NCBI GenBank assembly: GCA_964386865.1
Contig: CAYLUN010000050.1
Coordinates: 1 to 44,180, forward strand
Source: CAYLUN01 sp964386865
Lineage (GTDB): Bacteria > Verrucomicrobiota > Kiritimatiellia > RFP12 > UBA1067
Reading direction: 5' to 3'
DNA length: 44,180 nucleotides
Both the position numbers and the translations under genes were made by a program. This document shows, piece after piece, positions 1 through 9,162 of the stretch (position 1 is its first letter; each line of letters begins with the position of its first letter). The notes under the pieces are model-generated. The model saw nothing but the letters and a program-made list of their open reading frames with translations. It was not told the DNA's origin and did not search any database.

Positions 1-2
1 TC

Positions 3-89
3 TTCTCCAGCGATACGGACGCCAACGTCACGCTCTACCTGCTGCCGACCACCAACGCCGCCACCTTCTTCCGGCTGGAGGCGCAATGA
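3..89 (+). CDS. 3' end of a secreted protein (partial)
   Basis: The open frame entering from the left edge reads to a TGA at 87-89 and ends ...TTNAATFFRLEAQ. Only 28 codons are visible, so the function cannot be assigned. The ending 'FFRLE' resembles the C-terminus of the giant protein at 646-9021 (FYRLRQP), a short tail seen on many large exported proteins of PVC bacteria. The next gene's ATG (86-88) overlaps this stop as ATGA, which suggests translational coupling. Reading frame is seen; the secreted nature is inferred from the tail only. Confidence 0.6.
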   Translation, partial: FSSDTDANVTLYLLPTTNAATFFRLEAQ

Positions 90-643
90 GGAGCGACAGG
101 GACGGCTCACGGGGACGTTCACCCTCCAGGTGCGGTCAAGCGGGCCGGGCTCTCCATGGAGGGCGAGTGCCCTCACGAGCCGCCTTTGTTGGCGGCCTGC
201 TGGCGCTTTTCCTTTTCTTCGCCCCCGCGCGCTCCTTTGCTGAAGCGGGCGGTAGCTGGACCAACCGAGCCGGGCACGCGATGAAGGCGGTGCCGCAGTC
301 GATCAGCGGCCCGTCCGTCACGTTTGTGCAGGGGCGCACAGGGAAGACCGTGACCTATCCGCTCTCGGTTTTTTCGGAGACAGAGCAAGAGCGGCTGCGC
401 TGCTGCTTAAAGGATCTGACGCTTCCTGAAGGGCTCAAGGCCGGCCACGAGTTCGCCGTCCGGGTCATCGCGCGCTCGCGCCTGCTCAAGGCGAACGGCG
501 GCCTGACGGAGGAGGAGTGTCAGAAAGCCCAGGAGACTGCGGTGTCGGCCTTTCGCGCGCAGGCGGCTCCCTTCATCGCGCGGAAGCAACTTTCGCACGA
601 GCGGCTCGAACTCATCGCGCGGGAACTTGTGGCGCCGAAATAA
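86..643 (+). CDS. Small exported protein with SHD1-like domain
   Basis: 185 residues. An Arg-rich N-terminus is followed by a hydrophobic segment (about residues 33-47) that looks like a signal peptide or anchor ending near SFAEA. Residues about 57-103 (WTNRAGHAMKA...VTYPLSVFSETEQERL) resemble the SLA1-homology-1 (SHD1) fold common in exported proteins of Planctomycetes and Verrucomicrobia; the rest is predicted helical and unrecognised. ATG 86 overlaps the upstream stop and has GGAGG at 77-81. A GTG at 167 with GGAGGG just before it (158-163) would give a more conventional signal peptide (158 residues), so the start is uncertain. The stop is 2 nt before the giant gene, implying co-transcription. 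The SHD1 call rests on pattern resemblance; the role is unknown. Confidence 0.7.
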   Translation: MRSDRDGSRGRSPSRCGQAGRALHGGRVPSRAAFVGGLLALFLFFAPARSFAEAGGSWTNRAGHAMKAVPQSISGPSVTFVQGRTGKTVTYPLSVFSETEQERLRCCLKDLTLPEGLKAGHEFAVRVIARSRLLKANGGLTEEECQKAQETAVSAFRAQAAPFIARKQLSHERLELIARELVAPK

Positions 644-645
644 TC

Positions 646-3600
646 ATGAAGACACGCCTCGCCAGTTTTATGCTGGGTCTCGTCCTGCTGGGCGCGACGG
701 AAACCGCCAGAGCGCAAAGCACCGGTGCAACGTATGCTGTTCAGTTTCGCGCGGCTACCTGGGCGAGTCAAACGGGAGCGGCGGTCATTGGGAAGGCCGG
801 CGATCATTGGAACCGTCTCACGGCGGCCGCAGGCACGGTCGGCCTGCTGGACACGGCCGGCCGTTCGGGCAGCGTGGTCTTCAGCTGGGCGGGCGATGGC
901 ATCGAAAGTTTCACTTCAACCTTTGGCGGCGGCGCCGCCAACCTGATGGGTGGATATATTTTTGCCCACGCGGGCCGGAACATGAGTTTCTCCGCCTTGC
1001 CCGCTGGCCGGCCGTATGCGCTCTACATTTATACGCAGGGTGATTCCGCGAGCCTCGGGCGGAGGCTTAAAGTGACGGTCGATGGCACAACCCACACCTC
1101 GGCCGCGACGGTCGCGGGCGCGACCGCTTTTGTCGCGGGGCAGAACTACTTGAAAATCACGGGCACAACCGATGGCGGCGGGAACCTGCGCTTCACCTAT
1201 AACTGGGCTGTCGGCGAGGCGAACATCAACGGCATCCAGTTGCAGTTGTTGCAGCCGTTCATCAGCGTGCCGCCGACCAGCCAGACGGTGGCGGCGGGCG
1301 GAACAATGAACCTGAGCGTGACGGTGGCAGGCACCGAGCCGTTCCATTACCAGTGGTTCAAGAACGGCGCCATGGTCTTGAGCGCCACCAACAGCACGCT
1401 GACGCAGGCCGGTGCGGGCGTGGCCGATTCAGGCGTGTACACTGTGGCGGTCACCAATGCGCATGGCATGAGCATCAGCACGCCCGTCACGGTGACCGTC
1501 GGCAACCCGCGACTGCTGGCCTGGGGCTGGAACAACTATGGCCAATTAGGCGACGGGACCACGATCAACCGGCATTTGCCGGTGTCTGTGGCCAGCCATG
1601 TGGTGGCCGGGGCGGCCGGAACCGATCACACCCTTTTTGTGCAGGCCGACCATACGCTGTGGGCGGTGGGCTACAACGGCGACGGCGAGTTGGGTGATGG
1701 CACCCAGACCACCCGGCATTTGCCTGTGTCCGTGACCAGCAATGTCGTCGCCGTGGCAGCGGGACAATGGCATTCTCTCTTTGTGAAGAGCGACGGCTCG
1801 GCGTGGGCGGTCGGCCAGAACGACGACGGCCAACTGGGTGACGGGACCACGACCGCCCGGCATTTGCCGGTGTCCGTGGCCAGCAATGTGGTGGCGATGT
1901 CGGCCGGAAACGACAACTCCGCTTTTCTGACGGGCGACGGCACGCTGTGGGCGATGGGCCTGAACAACTATGGCCAGTTGGGAGACGGAACCACGGTCAA
2001 CAGGCATGTTCCGGTGCCTGTGGCCAGCAATGTGGTGGCTCTGGCGGTGGGGCTCAGTCATTCCCTGTTCTTGAAAGGCGACGGCACGCTGTGGGCGATG
2101 GGCAACAATGGCTACGGCCAGTTGGGTGACGGGACCAAGACCACGCGGCATTTTCCGGTGCCTGTGGCCAGCCATGTGGTGGCAATGGCGGCGGGAGACG
2201 ATTATTCCCTGTATGTGACGGGCGAGGGCACGCTGTGGGCAATGGGCCTGAACACCTACGGCCAGTTGGGCGACGGGAGCACGGTCAACCGGAGCAATGC
2301 AGTGTGCGTGGCCAGCAATGTGGCGTCGGTGACGACGGGGAGTACTCATTCCTTGTTTTTGAAGCGCGACGGCACGGCGTGGGCGATGGGCAACAATTTC
2401 TACGGCCAGTTGGGTGATGGAACCACGTCTCAACGGCCTAGTCCGGTATCCGTGAACGGCCTGTCCCTGGCCAGTGTCGCTTCAGGCAGAGTCGCCTATC
2501 ATACCCTGGCGGTGGGGGATCCGCTGGCGCCGACGATCACGCGCCTGCCAACCTCGCAGACGGCGTTTTTCGGTAGCCATGCGGTTTTATCCGTCACGGC
2601 AACCGGCTTTGCACCCTTGGCTTACCAGTGGTATTTCAACGAGGGCGTGATCAGCGGGGCCACGGCGACGAATCATGTCCTGGACGGCGTGACGGCCTCC
2701 GATGCGGGCAGCTACACGGTGGTGGTCAGCAATCCCGCCGGCAGCGTGACCAGCAGCGTGGCGGTGCTCACAGTGGATAAGATCACCCCGACCGTGACGG
2801 CCTGGCCGACGGCCAGCGTGGTCACGAACGGCCAGACGCTGGCATCCTCCACCCTGAGCGGCGGAGCGGCCTCCGTGGCCGGCAGCTTTGCCTTCACCAC
2901 GCCCGCCATCACGCCCGGTGCGGGTGTCGCCGCGCAAGCTGTGACCTTCACGCCGATGGACACGACCCACTACAGCACGGTCAGCGGCTGGGTCAGCGTG
3001 ACCGTGTTTTCGCTGCCAATCATCGCCACCGCGCCCACGAATCAGGTGACGGCTGTAGGCGGTACGGTCAATCTGAGCGTGACGGCGGCGGGCCCCGTGC
3101 CGCTGGCGTACCAGTGGTTCAAGAACGGCGGCATGGTGTCGGGAGCGACCAACGGAACGCTGACGCAGAGCCATGCGGACGTGGCCGACTCGGGCGTTTA
3201 TTATGTGGCGGTCACCAATCCCTACGGGATGAGCCTCAGCACGCCGGTCACGGTGACTGTCGGCAACCCGCACCTGCTGGCCTGGGGCTGGAACAGCAGC
3301 GGCCAATTGGGCGACGGCACCCTCACCAACCGGCACACGCCGGTGTCTGTGGCCAGCCCTGTGGTGGCAGCAGCGGCGGGATATCAACACTCCCTTTTCG
3401 TGACGGGCGACGGCACGCTGTGGGCCTCGGGCTGGAACAGCTACGGCCAGTTTGGCGACGGCACCGCGACGGGCAGAAGCAATGCGGTCGCTGTGGCCAG
3501 CCAGGTGGTGGCCGCAGCGGCCGGATATTGGCACTCCCTGTTTTTGACGGGCGACGGCACGCTGCGGACGATGGGCTTTAACCAGACTGGCCAGTTGGGT

Positions 3601-6600
3601 GACGGGACTTTGACCGACCGGCACACGCCGGTCGTTGTGGCCAGCCATGTGGTGGCAGGGGCGGCAGGATACAAACACACCCTTTTCTTGAAAGGTGACG
3701 GCACTCTGTGGGCAATGGGGCTGAACGACTATGGCCAGTTGGGCGACGGGACTACCACCGACCGGCACACGCCGGTATGTGTGGCCAGCAATGTGGTGTC
3801 GGCGGCGGCCGGGCGTTCGCACTCCCTGTTTTTGAAAGGCGACGGCACGCTGTGGGGGATGGGGCAGAACAATTACGGCCAGTTGGGCGACGGGACCTTG
3901 ACCGACCGGCACACTCCGGTCGCCGTGGCCAGTCAGGTGACGGCCCTGGCAACGGGTACTTGGCATTCCTTATATGTGAAGGGCGACGGATCGCTATGGG
4001 CGATGGGCTATAACTGCGAAGGCCAGTTGGGCGACGGGAGCACGGCCAACAGGAGCAATGCAGTGTGCGTGGCCAGCGCGGTGACGGCGCCGGCGGCGGG
4101 ATTCTATCACTCGATGTTCGTGAAGGGCGACGGCACGTTAGGGGCGATGGGCTTTAACAATTACGGCCAGGTGGGCGACGGAACCACGACCGAACGGAAT
4201 TCGCCGGTACCGGTGTCCGGCATGCGGCTGGCCTGCGTCGCTTCAGGCAGCGAGGCCTATCATACCCTGGCGGTGGGTGAGCCGCTGGCGCCGGCGATCA
4301 CGAGCCAGCCAGCAAGCAGGGCGGTGCAGGTCGGCAGCCATGTGACGTTTGCCGTCACGGCCGAGGGTTTTGCGCCATTGGCGTATCAATGGTATTTCAA
4401 CGGCGGAGCGATCAGCGGGGCCACGGCGACGAACTACATCCTGACAGGGGTGACGGCCGCACATGCGGGCAGCTACAGGGCGGTGGTGAGCAGTCCCGGC
4501 GGCAGCGTGACCAGCAGCGTGGCGGTGCTCACCGTCAATCTGACAGCCTGCAGCGTGGCCGTCAGCTCCTCGACCAACACGAGCGTTTACGGGGATCTTG
4601 TGACCTTCACCGCCCACGTCTCGCCGGGAACGGCCAGCGGCACGGTGGCCTTCAAGGACGGAGAGGTCACGCTGGGCACAGGCACCTTGACCAACGGCAC
4701 AACGATCTTCGCCACCCACGGTTTGAGCGCGGGAGTCCACAGCATCACCGCTGAATATGGCGGCGACGGCGATCACGCCGTCAGCGGTTCCACTCCGTTC
4801 AGCCAGACGGTTGACAAGGCTGTGCTGACGGCCGCCGCGCTCCAGCAGACCCGCGCGTATGGGGAGGCCAATCCGGACTTGACGTTTACCCTGAGCGGCT
4901 ATGTGAACGGCGAAGGCGCGGGCGTAGTGTCCGGCGTGCCGAGCCTGACGACAGCCGCGGTCAGCGGCAGCACGGTCGGCGACTATGCGATCGACGTGGC
5001 GCAGGGCTCTTTGAGCGCGGCGAATTACCGGTTTGCGTATGTGCCGGGAACGCTCAAGATTACAAAGGCTGTAGCCTCGGTCATTCTGTACGGCTTGAGC
5101 CAGACCTATGACGGCACTCCCAAGAGCGTGACCGCGACGGCCACGCCCGAAGGCCTGTCAGTCCTGTTGACGTATGACGGCTCTGCTATTGCCCCGACCG
5201 CCCCTGGCAGTTATGCCGTGACCGGCACGGTCAGCGACGTCAACTGGCAAGGCAGCGCCAGCGGCACGCTGACCCTCGCCAAGATGAGCCAGACAGTCAG
5301 CTTCGCGGCCCTCGCGCCGCAGCCGGTTGCAGGCACCGTCGGTCTGACCGCCAGCGCCTCCTCCGGTCTTCCGGTCTTATTGAACGTGCAAAGCGGGCCC
5401 GGCTCGATCACGAGCAACACGAACCTGACCTTCTCCGCTCCGGGTACGGTGGTGGTCGTGGCGTCACAGGCAGGGAGCGCCCTCTACGGCGCCGCGCCGG
5501 ACGTGACCAACCGCGTGGCCGTGTATGCGGTCACGCCGGACAACGGCCCGCTGGCGGGCGGCAACACGGTTGTCATCAGCATCGGCACTCTGGGCACGGT
5601 GACCGGCGTGCGGGTGGGTGGCGTGGCGGCGGCGGTGCAAGGAGCCAACACGAACCTGACACTGACCCTGCCTGCCCACGCTTCCGCGGGCGGCAAGGAC
5701 ATCGTGGTTCAAACATCCGACCAGGGCGACTTCACGCTGGCGGGAGCGTATACGGTCAATCCGGCGGGGTGGATCGGCGGCACCATGTTGGTGCCGAGCG
5801 GCTGGGAGTGCCTCGGCAGCGGCGTGTCGGGCAGTTCAGTGACGGCCTTGGCGTTCGACGGCGCGAACCTGTATGCGGGCGGCGATTTCGCGGCGGCGGG
5901 CGGGGGGACGGCAAACCGGGTGGCGCGCTGGAATGGCACGAGTTGGACGAGCCTCGGCAGCGGCGTGTCGGGCCGTGCCGTGTACGCCTTGGCGTCCGAC
6001 GGCGCGAGCCTGTATGCGGGCGGCGACTTCACGAACGCGGGCGGGGTGGCGGCGAACTCGGTGGCGCTGTGGAACGGGTCGGTTTGGACGAACCTTGGCA
6101 GCGGACTGAGCGGCACGGTGCGGGCCTTGGCGCACGACGGGGTGAACCTGTATGCGGGCGGCATGTTTACGAACGCGGGCGGTGTGGCGGCGAACTATGT
6201 GGCGAGGTGGGACGGCACGAGCTGGACCGTGCTCGGCAGCGGCGTGGACAGTTGGGTGCGGGCCCTGGCGCACGATGGGACACATCTGTATGCGGGCGGC
6301 TACTTCACGGCCGCCGGAGGGGTTTCGGCGAACCATGTGGCGCAATGGAACGGCACGTCCTGGGAGTCGCTCGGCAGCGGCCTCGACAACGACGTGCGCG
6401 CCTTGACGCTTGTCGGGACGGACCTGGTGGCGGGCGGCGACTTTACGGTCGCTGGCGGCGGGGCCGCGAAGGCGGTGGCGCTGTGGGACGGCACCGGCTG
6501 GACGGCACTTGGCAGCGGCCTGAACGACAGCGTGACCGCTTTGGCGTATGACGGAGCGAACCTGTATGCGGGCGGCTATTTCACGGAGGCCGGCGGCGTC

Positions 6601-9021
6601 GCGGCGTACGGCGTGGCGCTGTGGAATGGCTTGGGCTGGTCAGCTCTTGGCAGCGGCATGAGCGGTGCGGTGAAAGCCGTGGCGCATGACGGGACGGACC
6701 TGGTCGCGGGCGGGGATTTCACGGCGGCCGGCGGGGTTGCGGTCAATCGCGTCGCGGTGTGGGGAGAGACGCTGATCGGGCTATCCGGCGTGGCACCCGC
6801 CAGCGGCGCGCAGTCCGGCGGTTACACGGTGACGATCAGCGGCGTCGACTTGTGTAACGGGTCGGATGTTATGAGTGTCACCTTATGCGGCGTGGAGGCT
6901 TCAGTCCAGAGCCAGTCCGCCACGCAGCTCGTGGTCACGGCGGGAGCGGCGGCCTCCACGGGTCCGGGCGATGTGCGGGTGTTTTCCGCCAGTTTCGGCG
7001 CGACGGTGAGGCCCAACGTCTTCACCTATCTTGCGAATCAGACAATCAGTTTCGCGATCCCCGCGCCGCAGCCGCTCGCGGCGCAGGTCGGCCTGGCGGC
7101 GACGGCGTCATCCGGACTGCCCGTGTCGTTCCGCGTGGTGAGCGGCCCCGGCACGCTCACGGACGGCACGAACCTGACCTTCTCCGCGGCGGGTCTCGTG
7201 ACGCTTGCGGCCTCGCAAGCGGGTGATGCGCTCTATGGTGCCGCGCCGGACGTGTTCAACCGCGTCCACGTGTATACGGTCGTCCCCGACAACGGCCCGT
7301 TTGCGGGCGGGAACACGGTCGCCCTCAACATCGGCACGCTCGGTACGGTCACGGGCGTGCGGGTGGCTGGCGCGGCGGCGGCGGTTCAAGGGATTGACGC
7401 GAGCGGCCTGACACTCGTGATGCCAGCCGTCGGCTCGACGGGCCTGAAGGACATCGTGATCCAAACAGCCGAGCACGGTGACTTCACCTTGGCCGGCGCG
7501 TACGCGGTCAACCCGGCCGGTCAGATCGGCGGCAGCGCGACGGGTCCGAATACCTGGACGGACCTCGGCGGCGGTCTGCCGGGCAGTGCCGTGTATGCGT
7601 TGGCGTGCGCGGGGACGAACCTGTTCGCGGGCGGCACGTTCACGCTGGCCGGCGGTGTGGCAAACGATGCGATGTGGGACGGAATCGACTGGAGCGCCCT
7701 CGGCGACGGCATGGACGATACCGTGACGGCCTTGGCGTTTGACGGGACGAACCTGTATGCGGGCGGCTATTTCACGACGGCCGGAGGGGTGGCCGCGAAC
7801 TACGTGGCGAGGTGGGACGGCTCGGTCTGGACGAGTCTCGGCTGCGGGCTGGACGGCCCCGTGTCGGCCTTGGTGTGCGACGGGGGCAACCTGTATGCGG
7901 GCGGCGCGTTCACGACCGCCGGAGGGGTTCCGGCCAGCCGCGTGGCCGTGTGGAACGGCACGCACTGGGCGGGGCTCGGCAGCGGCATGGCGGGCAGTTC
8001 CGTCATGGCCTTGGCGCATGACGGCACAAACCTCTATGTGGGCGGCGACTTCACGAAGGCGGGCGGCGTTGAGGCGAACCGGGTGGCGCGCTGGAATGGG
8101 GCAGCCTGGTCGCGTCTGGGCAGCGGCCTGAACGGCACGGTGTTTGCCTTGGAACTTGACGGGACGGGTCTGGTGGCAGGCGGCGCGTTCACCACGGCTG
8201 GGGGAGGGTCGGCCAACCGGGTGGCGCGCTGGAACGGCGCCTCGTGGGCGGCTCTCGGCAGCGGTATGAACGACACCGTTCGCGCCTTGGCGCACGACGG
8301 GCCGAATCTGGTTGCGGGCGGCTATTTCACAGCCGCAGGCGGGGTGGCTGCGAACTATGTAGCGCTGTGGAACGGCGCGGGCTGGGCACGTCTCGGGAGC
8401 GGTTTGAACAGTTGGGTGCGCGCCTTGGAACATGACGGGAACAGCCTGTATGCGGGCGGCACTTTCACGGCCGCAGGCGGGGCGGCGGCGAACCATGTGG
8501 CGAGGTGGGCGCCGAGTGTCATCACCTATGCCAATGTCACGCCGGATAGCGGCACCTTGTCAGGCGGCTATCAGGTCGTCATCAGCGGCGCGAACCTGTG
8601 CAGCGGAGCGGATGTGACGAGCGTCACGCTGTGCGGCGTCAGCGCCGCTGTCCAGAGCCAGTCCGCTACGCAGATCGTGGTCACGGTCGGGGCGGCTGTC
8701 GCGTTCGGGCCAGGCGACGTGCGGGTCTTCTCCACGCGTTTCGGCGAGACCGTCAAAGTCAATGCCTTCACCTACCTCGATGTCCCGCTCTGGAATCCGC
8801 AGGTAGTAGGCGGCGAGAGCTTTGGCGTGCGGTCGAATGGGTTCGGCTTCACCATCACCGGAACTGCCAATCAGAGCGTCGTGGTCGAAGCCTGCACGAA
8901 CTTGGCTGTTCCGCTCTGGACGCCGGTTGAAACCAACACGCTTACTGAAGGGCAGTTCCGTTTCAACGACCCGGACTGGACGAATTATCCCGTGCGGTTC
9001 TATCGACTGCGCCAGCCGTGA
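646..9021 (+). CDS. Giant secreted multi-propeller protein (RCC1, Ig, MBG, TIG domains)
   Basis: 2,791 residues. ATG 646 is chosen because it begins a clear signal peptide (MKTRLASFMLGLVLLGATETARA). Order of modules: unknown beta-rich domain (~25-202); Ig-like (203-285); seven RCC1 blades (286-625, motif GQLGDGT, 48 residues each); Ig-like (629-710); MBG-like spacer (711-790); Ig-like (790-871); seven more RCC1 blades (873-1211); Ig-like (1212-1297); Big_3_5-like (1298-1387); two MBG-like domains (1388-1545); a TIG region (~1627-1710); seven 46-residue blades of the type YAGGxFTxAGG...W (1711-2041); two TIG regions (2046-2295); seven more such blades (2296-2624); TIG (2625-2715); C-terminal tail ending FYRLRQP. 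No catalytic motif is visible. It is probably a cell-surface or secreted adhesion/binding scaffold. Domain naming is by motif recognition; function is inferred. Confidence 0.88.
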   Translation: MKTRLASFMLGLVLLGATETARAQSTGATYAVQFRAATWASQTGAAVIGKAGDHWNRLTAAAGTVGLLDTAGRSGSVVFSWAGDGIESFTSTFGGGAANLMGGYIFAHAGRNMSFSALPAGRPYALYIYTQGDSASLGRRLKVTVDGTTHTSAATVAGATAFVAGQNYLKITGTTDGGGNLRFTYNWAVGEANINGIQLQLLQPFISVPPTSQTVAAGGTMNLSVTVAGTEPFHYQWFKNGAMVLSATNSTLTQAGAGVADSGVYTVAVTNAHGMSISTPVTVTVGNPRLLAWGWNNYGQLGDGTTINRHLPVSVASHVVAGAAGTDHTLFVQADHTLWAVGYNGDGELGDGTQTTRHLPVSVTSNVVAVAAGQWHSLFVKSDGSAWAVGQNDDGQLGDGTTTARHLPVSVASNVVAMSAGNDNSAFLTGDGTLWAMGLNNYGQLGDGTTVNRHVPVPVASNVVALAVGLSHSLFLKGDGTLWAMGNNGYGQLGDGTKTTRHFPVPVASHVVAMAAGDDYSLYVTGEGTLWAMGLNTYGQLGDGSTVNRSNAVCVASNVASVTTGSTHSLFLKRDGTAWAMGNNFYGQLGDGTTSQRPSPVSVNGLSLASVASGRVAYHTLAVGDPLAPTITRLPTSQTAFFGSHAVLSVTATGFAPLAYQWYFNEGVISGATATNHVLDGVTASDAGSYTVVVSNPAGSVTSSVAVLTVDKITPTVTAWPTASVVTNGQTLASSTLSGGAASVAGSFAFTTPAITPGAGVAAQAVTFTPMDTTHYSTVSGWVSVTVFSLPIIATAPTNQVTAVGGTVNLSVTAAGPVPLAYQWFKNGGMVSGATNGTLTQSHADVADSGVYYVAVTNPYGMSLSTPVTVTVGNPHLLAWGWNSSGQLGDGTLTNRHTPVSVASPVVAAAAGYQHSLFVTGDGTLWASGWNSYGQFGDGTATGRSNAVAVASQVVAAAAGYWHSLFLTGDGTLRTMGFNQTGQLGDGTLTDRHTPVVVASHVVAGAAGYKHTLFLKGDGTLWAMGLNDYGQLGDGTTTDRHTPVCVASNVVSAAAGRSHSLFLKGDGTLWGMGQNNYGQLGDGTLTDRHTPVAVASQVTALATGTWHSLYVKGDGSLWAMGYNCEGQLGDGSTANRSNAVCVASAVTAPAAGFYHSMFVKGDGTLGAMGFNNYGQVGDGTTTERNSPVPVSGMRLACVASGSEAYHTLAVGEPLAPAITSQPASRAVQVGSHVTFAVTAEGFAPLAYQWYFNGGAISGATATNYILTGVTAAHAGSYRAVVSSPGGSVTSSVAVLTVNLTACSVAVSSSTNTSVYGDLVTFTAHVSPGTASGTVAFKDGEVTLGTGTLTNGTTIFATHGLSAGVHSITAEYGGDGDHAVSGSTPFSQTVDKAVLTAAALQQTRAYGEANPDLTFTLSGYVNGEGAGVVSGVPSLTTAAVSGSTVGDYAIDVAQGSLSAANYRFAYVPGTLKITKAVASVILYGLSQTYDGTPKSVTATATPEGLSVLLTYDGSAIAPTAPGSYAVTGTVSDVNWQGSASGTLTLAKMSQTVSFAALAPQPVAGTVGLTASASSGLPVLLNVQSGPGSITSNTNLTFSAPGTVVVVASQAGSALYGAAPDVTNRVAVYAVTPDNGPLAGGNTVVISIGTLGTVTGVRVGGVAAAVQGANTNLTLTLPAHASAGGKDIVVQTSDQGDFTLAGAYTVNPAGWIGGTMLVPSGWECLGSGVSGSSVTALAFDGANLYAGGDFAAAGGGTANRVARWNGTSWTSLGSGVSGRAVYALASDGASLYAGGDFTNAGGVAANSVALWNGSVWTNLGSGLSGTVRALAHDGVNLYAGGMFTNAGGVAANYVARWDGTSWTVLGSGVDSWVRALAHDGTHLYAGGYFTAAGGVSANHVAQWNGTSWESLGSGLDNDVRALTLVGTDLVAGGDFTVAGGGAAKAVALWDGTGWTALGSGLNDSVTALAYDGANLYAGGYFTEAGGVAAYGVALWNGLGWSALGSGMSGAVKAVAHDGTDLVAGGDFTAAGGVAVNRVAVWGETLIGLSGVAPASGAQSGGYTVTISGVDLCNGSDVMSVTLCGVEASVQSQSATQLVVTAGAAASTGPGDVRVFSASFGATVRPNVFTYLANQTISFAIPAPQPLAAQVGLAATASSGLPVSFRVVSGPGTLTDGTNLTFSAAGLVTLAASQAGDALYGAAPDVFNRVHVYTVVPDNGPFAGGNTVALNIGTLGTVTGVRVAGAAAAVQGIDASGLTLVMPAVGSTGLKDIVIQTAEHGDFTLAGAYAVNPAGQIGGSATGPNTWTDLGGGLPGSAVYALACAGTNLFAGGTFTLAGGVANDAMWDGIDWSALGDGMDDTVTALAFDGTNLYAGGYFTTAGGVAANYVARWDGSVWTSLGCGLDGPVSALVCDGGNLYAGGAFTTAGGVPASRVAVWNGTHWAGLGSGMAGSSVMALAHDGTNLYVGGDFTKAGGVEANRVARWNGAAWSRLGSGLNGTVFALELDGTGLVAGGAFTTAGGGSANRVARWNGASWAALGSGMNDTVRALAHDGPNLVAGGYFTAAGGVAANYVALWNGAGWARLGSGLNSWVRALEHDGNSLYAGGTFTAAGGAAANHVARWAPSVITYANVTPDSGTLSGGYQVVISGANLCSGADVTSVTLCGVSAAVQSQSATQIVVTVGAAVAFGPGDVRVFSTRFGETVKVNAFTYLDVPLWNPQVVGGESFGVRSNGFGFTITGTANQSVVVEACTNLAVPLWTPVETNTLTEGQFRFNDPDWTNYPVRFYRLRQP
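1501..2520 (+). repeat. RCC1 blade array 1 (7 x 144 bp)
   Basis: Seven tandem in-frame 48-codon units, each with (W/M/V)GxN..GQLGDGT, encode one seven-bladed RCC1 propeller in the giant protein. Units differ at many third positions, so this is an old or diversified array. Confidence 0.85.
3262..4275 (+). repeat. RCC1 blade array 2 (7 x ~144 bp)
   Basis: Second set of seven RCC1 units, homologous to array 1. It is preceded and followed by Ig-like modules like those around the first array, so an Ig-RCC1x7-Ig super-module appears to have been duplicated. Confidence 0.85.
5776..6768 (+). repeat. AGGxF blade array 1 (7 x 138 bp)
   Basis: Seven in-frame 46-codon repeats with consensus (Y/V)AGG(D/Y/M)FTxAGG, a W-D/N-G-x-x-W segment and LGSG. 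Probably one seven-bladed beta-propeller. The DNA phrase tatgcgggcgg recurs at 138-bp steps, for example at 6014 and 6152. Confidence 0.85.
7531..8517 (+). repeat. AGGxF blade array 2 (7 repeats)
   Basis: Second set of seven YAGGxFTxAGG repeats, flanked on both sides by TIG-like domains as array 1 is. The first repeat is slightly shortened (GGVANDAMWDG). It mirrors array 1 and implies a second large internal duplication in the same gene. Confidence 0.85.
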
Positions 9022-9162
9022 CGAGCGATGTGTTCACTTTAAACGCGCCTGAGGGCGTGACACGTTTCAAATTAACAGGGAGTCCTACCTATGAAAACAC
9101 AGCTGTTCGGCACGCTAAGGAGAAGGGGTGTGGAGAGGCGATACATAATTTGGAGCGAGTGT

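Noticed and set aside
2587..3966. 459-codon minus-strand frame inside the giant gene
   Set aside because: Antisense of RCC1 repeats; the His/Arg-rich periodic sequence mirrors the repeat and has no domain.
7108..8496. 462-codon minus-strand frame inside the giant gene
   Set aside because: Antisense of the AGGxF array; no recognisable protein features.
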